Origin: Gigaspora rosea
Taxonomy: Eukaryota > Glomeromycota > Glomeromycetes > Diversisporales > Gigasporaceae
Direction of reading: 5' to 3'
Length of the DNA stretch: 64,000 nt
Assembly: GCA_003550325.1 (NCBI GenBank)
Contig: QKWP01000589.1
Location: forward strand, 157,361 to 221,360
Position numbers and translations under genes: made by a program. The notes under the pieces were generated by a model, which did no database searches, was not told the DNA's origin, and saw only the letters and a list, made by a program, of their open reading frames with translations. Below, one piece after another: positions 24,462 to 36,839 of the stretch. Within the stretch, counting starts at the first letter, position 1; every line of letters starts with the position of its first letter.

Positions 24462-26807
24462 AAACTTTATTAATCGAAGTTATTTATTATATACTATATA
24501 AGTATAAATTTTAGCATGACTGAAGTTCTACATATACATAAATATTACACAAAATTTTGTATATTAAAAACATATAGAATTTGTATCGAGTGGAAATATA
24601 CTAAATTTTATCAGGTTTCACACCAAACTTTGCCAGTACATTTCCTAGTCACTTTGCAAATAAACTGTGAAGACCTATCTCTAAGATCCGTAATGAATGA
24701 GAGTTACTTAGACGTAAGTTTTCTTATAATGTACACTCTATAAGTATAATATTTATACAAAACTATTCTTTAATCAGTTTGCTAAAACGTTTGTTCTTCT
24801 TAAAACTTTGTCCATTTGTTTTTTTAGCTACTTTATTTTTGAACTATAAAAGAAGATCTCTAATGTTCATGACTTTTATAAGATGTAAGTTTTTCAATAT
24901 ATAACTTATATGTAATACACTCGAAAATATTTTTAACCATGATCACGAAAGGTTAAGTACTAATATATTAGCACTTTATATTTTTTTTATACACTTAAGA
25001 AGCTTTGTTTTTTTATATTTTTCTATATATACTTAAAAAAATCTTTTGTTTTTATTTTGAAGTATTTAGGTTCTTCGTGAATTATAGAAATTGTATAATT
25101 TAGAAAGGTTTATTGTAGTTTGCTATATTATAGAAGTGTAGATGCATATATATAAATATCCTTATAACTGTAATTGAAATGAAATGCAAAACATTACTGT
25201 ATTAATTGTAACAATTGTAAGAATAAAAGATTAAAAAGAGTGCTTTAATATTTCATTATATATATATTATTATAATAAAATTTGCTACAAAACAAAAAAA
25301 TTACTTTAGATGCTTTAAATTAAATATTAGCAAAGTAGAATTAGTAGAATTGTATTAATTATTAATTTAGATCGTGCAACCGAATTTTTTTTAGATACGT
25401 ATGTACAGTACTATCAAACAAACTTTATTGATAAAACACCAGCCAATCATATTTGGTGATGATCATCTGATATAACAGCCAATAAAAAAGAACTTCAGTC
25501 ATGCTATAAATTTTGGAATCCTTTACCAGAATAGTCACTCTCTGATTGGCTATTTCCTCTCCAGGAGTTTGTATTACCTCCGCAAACCTTTATATTTAAC
25601 TAGAGCTAGTAACTCCTTTANACAGCCAATAAAAAAGAACTTCAGTCATGCTATAAATTTTGGAATCCTTTATATAGCGCATTGTGCACTCAGTGCACCC
25701 TTCATATTTTAACATTTTACTAGGGTAACCCCTGTCATGTTACTAAGCAAAAATATTCATCTCACAATTTTACTAGGGTAACCCTTGTTGTATTACTAAG
25801 CAAAAATGTTCTTTTCGCAATTTTACTCTAAACCCAATTCTAATTTTAATTTTAATCCTAAATCTAATCCTAATTTAATTTAATTTTTAATTTTTATTAT
25901 ACTATTAGGGCTACTAAAAATACTAAATTTATAGGGGTGCACTAAGTGCACTGGTGCACTGTTTAAATTTTTTCTAAATTTTTTACTATATATTGTACTA
26001 TATGTATAATTTTTTTTTATCAAAATTATACAAAATGTATAATAATATTTTAAAAAGCTATACTTAATGTATAAATTTTTAATAAATAATATACATTTTG
26101 TATATTATACTCCTTTGGCAGACTATACTATTTTTGACTATTTAATAATTTATTAGTTGCCAATGCCGAGTATAGATTAATTTTTAAAAATTTGTGTATG
26201 CATGTGATGCTTAATATACGTGCTTGGAATTGTTTTTTTTATGTACTGTACGTACGTACGTACGGTACTACGCTCCGGACAATATGATAAGCATAGAAAA
26301 ATTGCTACACTTCGGACAATTAGGTAAGATGTAACGAACAAATGAACAAATGAAAACGCTAAATAGATTTTCTAACCCCTATTTACTTTAACTTTATCCG
26401 GAAATACAAAATGACTTGCAAAATAAAATTCATAATATATAATCATAATAAAATATATTAAGAATTCCATAGAACACTCAAATTTAAGGTTTTTGTAAGA
26501 TTGGCAGAAAGCATTGCTGCATTGATTAACGAGATCTATAGGTAATATTGAAAGTAAAGAAAAAAAGCCAACGCTAAACTTAGAATGAACAACACACGGC
26601 AAATGATACTCTCAATGTAAACCATAACAAAAACTAAATATTGTATTTTATGTCAGCGTTCCTAATTTGGTAAAATTAACTAAACGCCCAATTTTCAATG
26701 TACAGTACGTACGTCGTTACGCTTTTAAAATTTTTTATAAGATTTCTCCATCTATCAATTTTTGCAATTTTTTTAATTTTCATAAAAAAACATTTATCTC
26801 ATTAAAA
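24462..26807. other. Gene-free stretch upstream of MscL, with duplications
   Basis: No gene seen. A 51-bp identical direct repeat (25475-25525 and 25622-25672) abuts a single undetermined base at 25621. The core AGAACTTCAGTCATGCTATAAATTTT-like sequence also appears inverted at 24503-24528. TTTCCTCTCCAGGAGTTTG occurs at both about 24160 and 25556. A CGTACGTACGTACG run lies near 26250. The last few hundred bases presumably hold the MscL promoter; no motif stands out. Confidence 0.5.
25475..25672. repeat. 51-bp identical direct repeat flanking an undetermined base
   Basis: The two copies begin ACAGCCAATAAAAAAGAACT and end GGAATCCTTTA. The lone N immediately before the second copy suggests a scaffolding join, so the duplication may be an assembly artefact. 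Confidence 0.8.
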
Positions 26808-27758
26808 ATGTGTAAATCGTGTGTAGGTGTTTGGAAAGATTTTAAAGACTTTATCCACACAAGGGGAAATGTGATTGACTTGGGTGTCGGTAAGTTTATA
26901 CTAATTTTTCTTAGAACCCTCTTAATAATTAATTTTGATAATATATTATATTATAATGCATTTTTTTTTTGTTTCCTTTGAAAAGGTATTATCATTGGCG
27001 CTGCCTTTACTTCCGTGATTAATTCTTTTGTTGTAAGTATATCGTACAGGATTAATCATTTTTTTGTCACAACAATAGATGACTTATTAAAATCTTTGGA
27101 TTTTTTAGGCTGATATTATTTCTCCACCCCTTGGTTTATTTATTCATGGTACCTTAACTTATTTCCTTACTTTTATCACGTGGTATATTTCATAACTAAC
27201 TCGTTTGCAAACAGGATCAAACCTCGAAAATTATTTCATTGTAATCCGGCCTGGCAGATCAAATAGAAATGATTATTCTACTCCAGAAGAGGCTCAAGCT
27301 GATGGAGCTGTGTTAGTAACAAATATATTAAAATCACGAGAATTATTTTGTTTTATTAACTTATCATATAATTTATATTTAAATGGTTTATTTTTTTTAG
27401 AACTGAAAATGTTGGTAGGTTTTTGAATTATCTTATCAACTTCTTGCTCGTTGCTTTTGTTTTATTCTGGATAATTTGGGGTATGTTTATTTAATTATTA
27501 AGTTAACATGATAAAAATTATATACAGTCAATAATTTTTTTTATATATCTAGGCTATAATAAATTTAAATCGTTGAGAACTAAAGCTGAAGCCGCAAAAA
27601 CTGAAACCTGCCCTTGGTGTTTAGCTAAGATTACTCTAAATGCTACTAAATGTCAATTTTGTACTAGCATTATAAATGAAAAAATACCTCCTGAATATAA
27701 AAGAGACGCTAATGCTAGTTCAAATAATAATACTTTAATTGATTTACAAGATTCCTAA
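26808..27758 (+). CDS. mscL: Large-conductance mechanosensitive channel (MscL family), six exons
   Basis: Pressure-relief channel of a cell membrane; the family forms homopentamers that open under membrane tension. Exons 26808-26889, 26986-27032, 27109-27148, 27215-27311, 27401-27480, 27553-27758; all introns GT-AG and phases close to give 183 aa. Family signatures in order: FIHTRGNVIDLGVGIIIGAA (residues 16-34, N-terminal helix and TM1), ADIISPPLGLFIHG (44-57), an outer loop with PEEAQADGAV (about 79-89), TM2 FLNYLINFLLVAFVLFWIIW (96-115), then CPWC (135-138) and CQFC (149-152). The cysteine knuckle and its CxxCLxxI...ATKCxxCTS form are typical of bacterial MscL of the longer type. Exon 4 could also end at 27315, but only the GTTAGT donor at 27312 keeps the frame. 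The ATG used is the first in frame. Alternative function is unlikely; organelle or plasma-membrane location is not visible. Confidence 0.9.
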
Positions 27759-28666
27759 GTCTTACACAAGTTGAGTTAAGAGAAAAAGCGTTATGAAAAA
27801 ATAATTTGAAAATGCATTTCATTCTTTTATATGTATTATAATGTATTTTATTATGTATTTTATAATTTTATATTAAATAAATTTATTTTTTTATTTATAT
27901 AATTCACATATATCAAACTTCTGCTTAAAAAACTAACCACAATCAAATCTGTCCAAATGTATAAAGAACGTTTATTTTACAAAAGTTTTGCGTAATAATA
28001 ATAATATGCAATCAAAATCATTAAAATTTTAAATAACTCTTTAATACAGTATATATTAACAATTTCTTTATAAATACTATAAATAATTAACAATTTGTAA
28101 CCAGTAACCAAATTTTAATTAGAGTTAGTGTCGCATAATTTCCAAAGAACCCTTGTACTAGATAAGGGGAATGCTAATCGATAACGATTTGCAAATAGAA
28201 GCGAAAAGTATTAAAGGAAAGTTACGTGACGGAGCGATGGTGACAGAAATCATCGTGTCGGACGACATCAACAAGATCGGGTATAGCAGGTACTGTGATC
28301 ATCGATCACTGTGACAATTAATAAAAGGAGTTAGTAAGTCTTTTGACTAGTAAAAACAAAGAACGAAACGTAAAGCGAATATACACGTTAAAGGTGTTTT
28401 GAGTGTATTAAGTGTAAATCGAAACTATTTAAATCGAATAACCATTTGAGCAAAATATAACTCTGTGATTTTGATTGGCTTAGTTACTGTAACCACCGAT
28501 GATGAATAAAAATATTCACCATACTGTAAAAATAGCGATATATATAAATATATATATATATATACTAATTAATTTATAACCAATTAAAATCATAATACAG
28601 ACATAGTTTATTAAAATGAAAATTTATTCCCACAGTAGAAAAAAAATTAAAATTCGTGTAAATTAT
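27759..28666. other. MscL downstream region, no gene seen
   Basis: AT-rich 3' flank with an AATAAA at about 27875 that could serve MscL polyadenylation. About 28140-28400 is less AT-rich but shows no open frame or known RNA. A TATATA run lies near 28550. Confidence 0.5.
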
Positions 28667-29025
28667 GAGACAGATCAGTATGGTATAGGTGAGCAGATCC
28701 GTATAGTATAGGCAGGTATTTCGCAGATCTGTATGGTATAGGTGACAGATCAGTATAGTATAGGTGAGCAGATCCGTATAGTATAGGCCAATCTATACTA
28801 TACTGATCCTGTGTAATATATATTAGGTTAGGGGTATAGGGCTAGGGTTAGGAATTATAGCGGATCGGTATAAGGTTAGGGTTAGGAATTATAGCTGATC
28901 GGTATAGCATAGCATAGATTTAAAAATTCGGCCTATACTATACGGATCTGCTCACCTATACCATACTGATCTGCGAAATACCTTACTATACGGATTTGCT
29001 CACCTATACCATACTGCTATAATCT
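28667..29025. mobile_element. Foldback element with GCAGATCCGTATAGTATAGG repeats
   Basis: Arms of about 100 bp or more, built of alternating GTATGGTATAGGTGAGCAGA and TCCGTATAGTATAGG units, face each other across a centre that includes two AGGTTAGGG-type telomere-like stretches and GCGGATCGGTATA. The outer ends are approximate (TGAGA on both sides). No target duplication assigned; non-coding. Confidence 0.72.
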
Positions 29026-30440
29026 CACAAATTGATCTTCGTCAATTTAAATCTTTATAGGAACATAATTTTTTTTTAATTTCTTGCAACCAGCTTTATA
29101 TATGCGGAGGCTAAAACTTAGTATTATATAATAAAATCTCGAAATAACACCTAGTGGTATAATTTCGAAATATTATACTGTGCCATGATTCTAATCGCAA
29201 ACCGTATATTAGTAGTATCAGTAAAACAAATCAATAAATCTGGACATTGTAAATGTAAGGATGTATAAAAAGCACTCGAATATTATCAAAAGTCACCAGA
29301 AATCAGTTATGCTGATGGAATATATGGATGAATATTATATGAAAAAACGAATAAAAGGAACATTGGCATTGAGGAAAGTCATTAGGTTGAAAACCAAACC
29401 CGTCACGATAATGATCCCACAATGAACCCGCTTGACAGTGACAAGAAACTAGTAATTCTGGATTGCTGTTAAGAAAGAATTGGAAATAAAGGTGCAGGAT
29501 CTTCTCGTAAAGCAGTTCTTCATCTTCAAAGCGGCCAGTAACTAAAGGAGCAGGTTCTTCTCGTCCAAAAAAGTCAAGCAGTTTTAAAACATTTCGGCAC
29601 TGCTAAATTTTTTTACCAATGAATAATTCCTGATATTATTAAATTAATCGCCTGTCACGAGAGTATGATGAAAATTATTCAAATTATATATTACAGTGAG
29701 AATATTCCTGTCTCCTCATTTCCGTATTTGTATAGCTCTTTAAATTGTCACCTACCTTCCATAATTGTACCATCATAGTCATGTTAATTCATGTTAATCC
29801 TACCTTAATAGTATTATGTATTCTCAGTGACTTAACCACCCCCTAGCACGTATACGCGCTTGCATAAACTTGATAAAAGGAGTTTCCTGCGGATAATTAG
29901 TAGCGTAGGCATCATAAGAAATGAGAATGTATATAAGGGTTGGTCTCACCCTCTAAATGTATCTAATCTATGCTCTATAAAACCATCCTTAAATAAAGAA
30001 AATAAATATAATAATAACTCATCAATATCCGCGTCCCATAAATTACTGCCAAATTCATGTGAGTCAACCATCGGAGTTAAACTCGGCATGAAAGTACCAA
30101 TTGCTTGCTTGGTAAGCATGAGTGTGTAAATGAATTTTAAAGGTATGTGTTTGTGAGAATAATTCAGAGTAATAGATCGATTATGAAAACGACATTAATC
30201 ATGCAAATTTAATATTAAAATAGTAATCGTCATAACCAAGATCATCTTATTTTAAATTTCCCACGTTTTTGATTACGGTTCTTTTGGATATAGCAAATCA
30301 AAAATGGCAACATGCGATTGAATTTTTTTTAATAAATCAGTTGTCAATCTATTTGTTTTTCTTTAAAAATCGAGTTTCGTTCGTTATGGGCACTTGTATC
30401 TTTGAAATTAGATTAACTGGGATCTGGATAACGTTAATAA
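29026..30440. other. No gene assigned
   Basis: Moderately complex sequence. Around 29260-29500 a plus-strand frame gives short peptide-like runs (KALEYYQKSPEISYADGIYG) faintly like a Sel1-type repeat, but stops follow at once. A short open frame at 29860-30129 shows no recognisable domain. Not called as genes. Confidence 0.4.
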
Positions 30441-30870
30441 GTGAGTCACATACTGTGTATCGCCAGAATAGTAAGGTTTATAACATTAACACATGATAGA
30501 AACCATAATAATTCCAACGCGAACTAACTCAACCCTAACCACATATTGTCATTATTAGAATAGCACACAAGTTTTGTATGAGAATTTTTAATGATAGAAA
30601 CCACAAGAATTTGATCAAACTCAACCTTAAAACGTATTATCCGTCGAGTAGGTTTGTAACAGAATTTTTTATAGTAATTCGCGATAGAAATTACGGTAAT
30701 TCTAATACAGAATAATTGTCATTACTGGAATAGTGAGTTCTGTAGCGGAAGTTTTTACGGTAAAACGATATAAACCACAATAACTTATTCCATAATTACA
30801 TGCTGCGTATCACTGGAAGAGTAAGGTTTGTAACAAAATCCTATACCATAATAAATTTGTAACAAAAAAA
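30440..30870. repeat. Diverged tandem repeat, period about 85-90 bp, five units
   Basis: Units share ACTGGAATAGTAAGGTTTGT followed by AACAGAATTTTT and GATAGAAACCA-AATAATTC; landmarks lie near 30465, 30555, 30640, 30725 and 30812. Too diverged to code. No known family. Confidence 0.6.
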
Positions 30871-31446
30871 AAAATGCCAAACTTATTACCACGAATTAAA
30901 TTGTATAAAAGGGCGCCAGCGGCGCCCTTGTATACTATGATATATTTTTTGATGAAAAGAGTTCAAAAAATTTCGTCAATAATTTCGGCAAATATGAAAT
31001 TAATTTCGGTACTTATATAAGACTAATTTCGGCTGCCTAAATGTCGTAATTATTTTTTTTATTAAGATGGGCAATTTAGGCACACATATACGTTCACTTC
31101 AATCAAAATCCGAAGATAACACTTGAAGAACTAATTGAACGTCAGGTAAAGGTTATGAAATTTTTATATTATAATCACTCTAGTTTATCAAACAATATTC
31201 ATTGCAGATGTATTTTTTTTTATTGTGCCCGATAGGTGTACCATGTACACCTGATAAATAGACATGTTCGGAAATTTTGAAAATTGCCATCGGGCAATTT
31301 TCCAAGGACGTATTTCGAGACACTCCGGCAACCGCGCACGTGAACGTCGGAGGGGAAAGAAACTGTAGAGAGTTCCTACGAAGCGACTCATCCGTGTTCT
31401 CGAAAGTTGGTTGGGCCCCCTAAAGTTTAGAACAACGGGCCAATAC
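30871..31446. other. Intergenic, turning GC-richer toward 31250-31450
   Basis: From about 31240 both strands show open stretches with mixed codon use (plus-strand run AIGQFSKDVFRDTPATAHVN), but no start, no splice structure and no family could be recognised. See findings. Confidence 0.35.
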
Positions 31447-31563
31447 TAGAGATTGTACCCGTTTCACCGATAACCCGAAACCCGTTATTTTAATGCTATC
31501 CCGGAATAAATTATGCTTAACCGGTTAATCCGGAATTAAATTTTATAGCGGGTACAACCTCTA
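31447..31563. mobile_element. 117-bp hAT miniature element, exact duplication
   Basis: Ends TAGAGATTGTACCCG and, in reverse, TAGAGGTTGTACCCG, with exact 8-bp duplications GCCAATAC (31439-31446, 31564-31571). The interior contains ACCCGAAACCCG and CCGGTTAATCCGG motifs. It sits in the GC-richer patch. Confidence 0.93.
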
Positions 31564-33838
31564 GCCAATACCACCTAAAGATGTGGTAGAAGGCACCGTT
31601 ATATGGATGTGGTCTTGGAATCCTCCAACCATCCTTGAAATAGAGGCAACGCTAGATCGAGGTCTCTCAAAGGAGCATTAAAAATGTTTTTTATAATTTT
31701 ATTTTTTAATATAAAAATAGAAAATATTTGGCATTTGGATTAAAAGTGTTTAAATTCTTTTGGGACTTGCAAAGTTGTATTTATTAAACAAAAATAATCG
31801 TTAAAATACGGAAAGCTACTTTCGTCTTTGTCGAGTGAAGTGTGGGTCATGCACTTCACGTGCCAAAAGACAATGCAGCCGAAGATCCTTACTGGCCTAG
31901 TGATAAAGGTGGATGGTGCATGTTTGGCACAACCACGAGTTCTCGAAAGTAGCCATCGTCGGATGTTGGGATTCAATTTACAAAATTCTCTCAAACAATG
32001 ATCCTAAGGAAACTTAGATTCGCTTATAATACCAGTATCAGCAGATCCTGAAGGGTTTTGGTGGGAAAACAATTAAAGATATATAACCGGTAATTAAATT
32101 TTTTATAATTAAAAAAAAAAAATGAGTAATACGCATCCCATATAACATATATATAAACAATGATTATCGATAATAATCATTGTTTTTCTCTTTTTTTTTA
32201 CTTAGGTTGCTACTAAAACGTCGGTGCTGGAGTCGTTGCCGGTAGAATTCGTAGCTTTTGGTGTCGTCGCTTTGATGTCGACGCTGCTTTGGTGTTTCGG
32301 TGTCGTCGATTTTGGTGTCGTCGATTTTGGTTTCGTCGCTGCTTTGGTGTTTCGTCGTCGCTTTTGGTGTTTTAATTGCGGTTCTTTCGTTGGTGAGTAT
32401 TTAACCGTTCGTTTTAGCGTTCAGCATTGAAACAAATGCTTGTTTGTCTTTTCTTCGCTTAGCACCACTAATTTTTTTTTTCTTTTCAGGTTTCCTATGT
32501 TGTTTCACAGTGGGTTTTACTGTAGGCTTCTCTGTTACTGGAATGATTTAAAATTCTTGTGATGGTAAATATTTAGTCACTCGTCCGTTCTACCGTTTAG
32601 TTGGATTTTAGCGGTGAGACCAAAACATGTTTGCTTTACTTTTTTCGCTTAGTGCCACTAATTTTATTTTTCTTTAGGTTTCTTTTTACAGTGGGCTTTG
32701 CGTGGTTTTCTACGTCGTTTTGTGGTGTTAGAATTAGTGCGGATTTCGTCGTTCGTTACATTTTTTGGATCTTGCTGGTGGGATTACGTCGTCGTGTTGT
32801 TGTAACTTTCGTCGCACAAGGAGTTTGTTAGGGTTGCGCCTCAATCAAATACCGATATGGTTATTTAATGATTTTATACATACCCAAATTTTTAAGTTAC
32901 ACATGTTTTTAATAAAAAAAGTAATAATATCTAACAAATAAATTTTTTCATTAGCAATTGGAAAATTAAAGTTCATTTTATTGAAATTTGATTTTTTATG
33001 TATTAATTACACTTCATAAAACTATGATAACAAATTCGCAATATTTATAAAGTAGTTAGACTTTAAAAATGGTAAATTTTAATATATTGAACTATTATTT
33101 TTAAAACCTAATTACTTTGTCAATATAACAAATTTTTTAATTTTGTAAAGTATAAATAGTTTATATAAATGCAAGTTTTTAATAAAATACACTTTAATCT
33201 TTAATAGCTTTAGAATATTTTGTTCAATTAATAAAAACAAAAAATTAATATATTAGAAAATATCATTTTTAAAACCTAACTACTGCTTTAATATTATGAA
33301 TTTTTCAATTTTGTAAAGTGTAAATAGTATTTAAAAAACTAAATTTTAATAAAAAGTGGTTTAATTTTTAATAGTTATACAAAAATTTTGTGCAATCATC
33401 GGTAATTAGAACAATAAAATTATAAGTATATATTAAGTTATAATAATAATAACTATAATTTGTATTCAGAACAATTTATGATAAAATTTCGATGCTATAT
33501 ATATATTATAACTTGAAAACAGCATATTTATTTCTAGAAAATACCTATTCATATAAAATATTAGAAACTAAAAGTGTTAATTAAAATATATACAGCATTA
33601 GCTATATCTCAATTCTTTATAGTTTTATATTGGATATAACAGATTATAGTAACTAAATAACTACTGTATTAATAATATTGTAAATGTTCTATTTTTTTTA
33701 AATGGGAATATATAATTTAATAATATTTATGAAGTTATCGATTTGATTGGCTAATATCAATGTGACATGTTATTCGTGTAACCATTTTACAGATTTAAAA
33801 GGATATAGATTATCAATATCGAGTACACTTTATTTTTT
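31564..33838. other. Intergenic with GTCG-rich low-complexity patch
   Basis: 31580-31680 continues the coding-like patch (VEGTVIWMWSWNPPTILEIE in one plus frame, then a stop). 32220-32400 and 32600-32830 are rich in TTTTGGTGTCGTCG-type repeats; open frames there are by-products of low complexity. 32870-33838 is plain AT-rich sequence and includes the TsaD upstream region. Confidence 0.45.
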
Positions 33839-34267
33839 ATGATGTTCCATCATCGACTTTTTCCTGCGTGCATAATATATTCAAAAAAAACATGTCGAAC
33901 CTTCTGTAAAACTTTATTCATTAATGCTGCACATATATCAAAACAATCCTTTAATGTTCTCGGTATAGAAACTTCATGTGACGATACAGCTGTTGGAATT
34001 GTAAATAGTGATCGAAAAATTTTAAGTGAAGCAATACATCATCAACATGAAATACATGAACCTTCTGGTGGGATTGTACCAAATTTGGCTATGGTGAACC
34101 ATCAAACTTATTTACCTTCTGTAATTTGTGAAGCTTTAAATAATGCTGCATTGGATATGGCAAAAGATATAGATGTTGTGGCTGTTACTCGAGGTCCTGG
34201 ACTTCCTGGTTGTTTGGGAATTGGTTTAAGTGCTGCAAAAACTTTGGCTGCTGTTTTAGGGTATACC

Positions 34268-34302
<35 letters not shown>

Positions 34303-35312
34303 TATTATTTGTGTGAGATCATGAAATTTTACACTATATTCATAATGTATTATATACTATGTATTTTAATTTATTAGAAAACCATTAATAGGTGTTCATC
34401 ACATGGCATGTATTTGTACCGTATCCCTCAAAATTTCGTCTTTATCATAATTTATACATATATTTAATGTCTAGGAAGCGCACGCTTTAACTGCGCGCCT
34501 AACTCAATCCCCTGAAATATTACCTTTCCCATTCCTTACTTTGTTAATATCCGGTGGTCATACTCTAATCTTAGTTGCTCACGGAATTGGTCATTATACA
34601 CAACTTGGTACAACTATAGATGATTCTATAGGTGATGCTTTTGATAAAACTGCTCGATTACTTAAACTTTCTTGGTTGAAAGGTCGTGGTGGTGGTGCAG
34701 GGGCTGCTTTAGAACAATGTGCTCTAAAAGGTGACCCTGAAAAATATATGGTTCCAATACCAATGAGAAAAGATGCAAGAAGAAAACGTGAAATGAATTA
34801 TAGTTTTAGTGGTTTAAAAACTTCTATAAAAGATTTAGTTGAAAAGTATAAATTAAATCTGGATGATGAAAATGTGAAAAATGATTTAGCTGCAACATTT
34901 CAACATGCTGCAACTATACATTTAATTGATAAATTGGAATTGGCTTTTGAGTGGTGTAGAAATAAAGGTATCTCTTTAACTGCTTTGGTTGCCAGCGGTG
35001 GTGTTGCAAGTAATAAAAGCATTCGATCAACGTGAGATTTTTCGTAGTCTAAAATATGTTTAATTAATTATTGTACTTAATATTAATTCATTTTAAAAAA
35101 TATATATATTTTTTAGTCTAAAACGATTGGCGAACGAACAGCATAATATTCCATTGATTTGTCCACCTCCACATTTGTGTACCGATAATGGTATTATGAT
35201 CGCTTGGGCTGGTGTTGAAAGATTTCGTGCTGGATTGATCGATGAATATACCATTGATCATATTCCAAAATGGTCTATTGCAAATAAATGTAAGTATTTT
35301 TATAAATACTAA
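33839..35312 (+). CDS. QRI7: Mitochondrial tRNA N6-threonylcarbamoyladenosine transferase (Qri7/OSGEPL1/TsaD family)
   Basis: Transfers the threonylcarbamoyl group to A37 of ANN-decoding tRNAs in mitochondria (t6A). Exons 33839-34260, 34378-34405, 34475-35031, 35117-35312; 400 aa, matching the family's usual length of about 400. Residues 1-37 are basic and rich in Cys, Ser and Thr, a plausible import signal; then VLGIETSCDDTAVGIV, EPSGGIVPNLA, RGPGLPGCLGIGLS, the metal motif HHMEAH (His149, His153), LISGGHT (174-180), FSGLKTS, ASGGVASN and CTDNG (Asp359, third metal ligand). Exon 2 is only 28 nt. Intron 2 (34406-34474) starts GCATGT and ends TAG: the nearby GT gives an immediate stop, so a GC-AG intron is required. 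The C-terminus (NKCKYFYKY) could instead be spliced at GTAAGT 35290 to an unseen last exon. ATG 33839 is followed directly by a second ATG. Confidence 0.93.
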
Positions 35313-36839
35313 AAAAAACAAAAAGCCGAAATAAATTTTGCAATAAAGACTAATAATGGCTTCAATAATATTATTAATAGTTTGATTTTAATTCTCTATT
35401 AAAAACACTTGAAAATGAGTTGATTATTCTTTATTAAATGCATTCACAAGGTATATATTTTGCTCTTATAACGATAATTCAATTTAAATGCAATAATAAA
35501 GATCTTCTTGACTTAGCTTAATTGGTTTGGACAGCAAAGTTTTAACGAGTTGTTACCTATTAGAGGTAAGTTTCTGTAATCTAAAAAAAAAAAACAAATA
35601 GTAAATAAATTTGATATTCTAGATGCATTTAAAGAATACCATACTATTTTTTTTTGAACCTATCCGGTAATAACTTTAAAGGCATTTTCAAATGCATTTT
35701 ACAAGAATATTGCTCTGACTTCTTAAATCAAAGAAGGAAAAGCATATTAGTAGATGCATTTTACGAAAATTCCGAGCTTCTTTAAGCCTTCAATATAAAT
35801 GCTAATACAATCAAATCATAAAATTTAAAGTTTTTTGAAATTTCACATTACACATTATCGATTTTAGAAAAATTCAAATGATTAAAAAACTCAGATAATG
35901 TGTATATATATTAATCCAGATGATCGAAACCATATCTAAAAGTTTATACTGTGAAATTAAATTAAAATGATGACAAACATTTAAAAAAACTTTCAATTGT
36001 ACTGAATTATCAATAAAGCATATTGACCAAATTGATACATTCCAATTTGCTAATGGCATGATATTTTCTCTATATAAATACAAATTTTTAAACCTATATA
36101 ACAACAATATACACATAAGTTTTCAAATCGTTATACACTTTAGTTAAATTCATTTTAATAAGAAAATAAATAAGAAATGAACTAATTTTTTTTTTTTTAA
36201 CATTAAAGGTGAGACCATGCTTTTATCGTGAACTTATTAATTAAATAAATTAGTACACTTAAGAAATTTATAAAAGATATAAATAATAATAATTGTAACG
36301 TTTATTGGCTAAATCAATTGAAATGTGATCAATCAGATAATACACTAATAAGAGGTGTATATATTGCTTTCTTGCTAGGCAATTAACCTAAATATAAGAC
36401 TTAATAAAATTACTATATTATTAAGTTTTTAAGATAACATAATTTATAATCTTATCGTGATATACAAAATAGTAAAAACTTTTTAATTTATACTGTACTT
36501 ACAAACTACAGTCTTCTCCTATTACACAGTTGGGCACATAGTAAATTCTTAAAAATTTGCTTATATAGAGGTTTTTTTTTTTTTACATAATTTGGTCTAG
36601 TGATTACATATAATATTGTCCGGAGGACACCTAATGGACGAGTAAAGTGCAACAAAGTTGCGTTTTTTGATGCATCAAAAGTTACGATATTGAAGATTAT
36701 AGTGATAAACACTAGATAACTGTACTAAACCATGCAAGATTCGTACGTACGCACATACGTATCAACACATCACCTTTACTTGCTTTCTTTACAAAACTAT
36801 AAACGCAATTACTTTCTAACATTTACTAAAAGAAAAAAA
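35313..36839. other. Gene-free stretch
   Basis: AT-rich sequence with poly-A and poly-T runs. The short minus-strand open frame at 35874-36116 has no recognisable feature and is not called. No repeat or tRNA seen. Confidence 0.5.

Noticed and set aside
28800-28890. Interstitial telomere from AGGTTAGGG motifs
   Set aside because: Only isolated one- or two-unit stretches inside a foldback element; no tandem TTAGGG run.
29260-29500. Sel1-like repeat gene remnant
   Set aside because: Only one short run (KALEYYQKSPEISYADGIYG) is suggestive and stops follow; too little to call.
32224-32831. Two plus-strand frames rich in Val, Phe and Gly as genes
   Set aside because: They follow GTCGTCGATTTTGGT-type low-complexity repeats; no start context, splice structure or domain.
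35505-35580. tRNA-like sequence downstream of the t6A gene
   Set aside because: No cloverleaf: the acceptor, D and T arms do not pair, and no GGTTCRANTCC-type B box is present.
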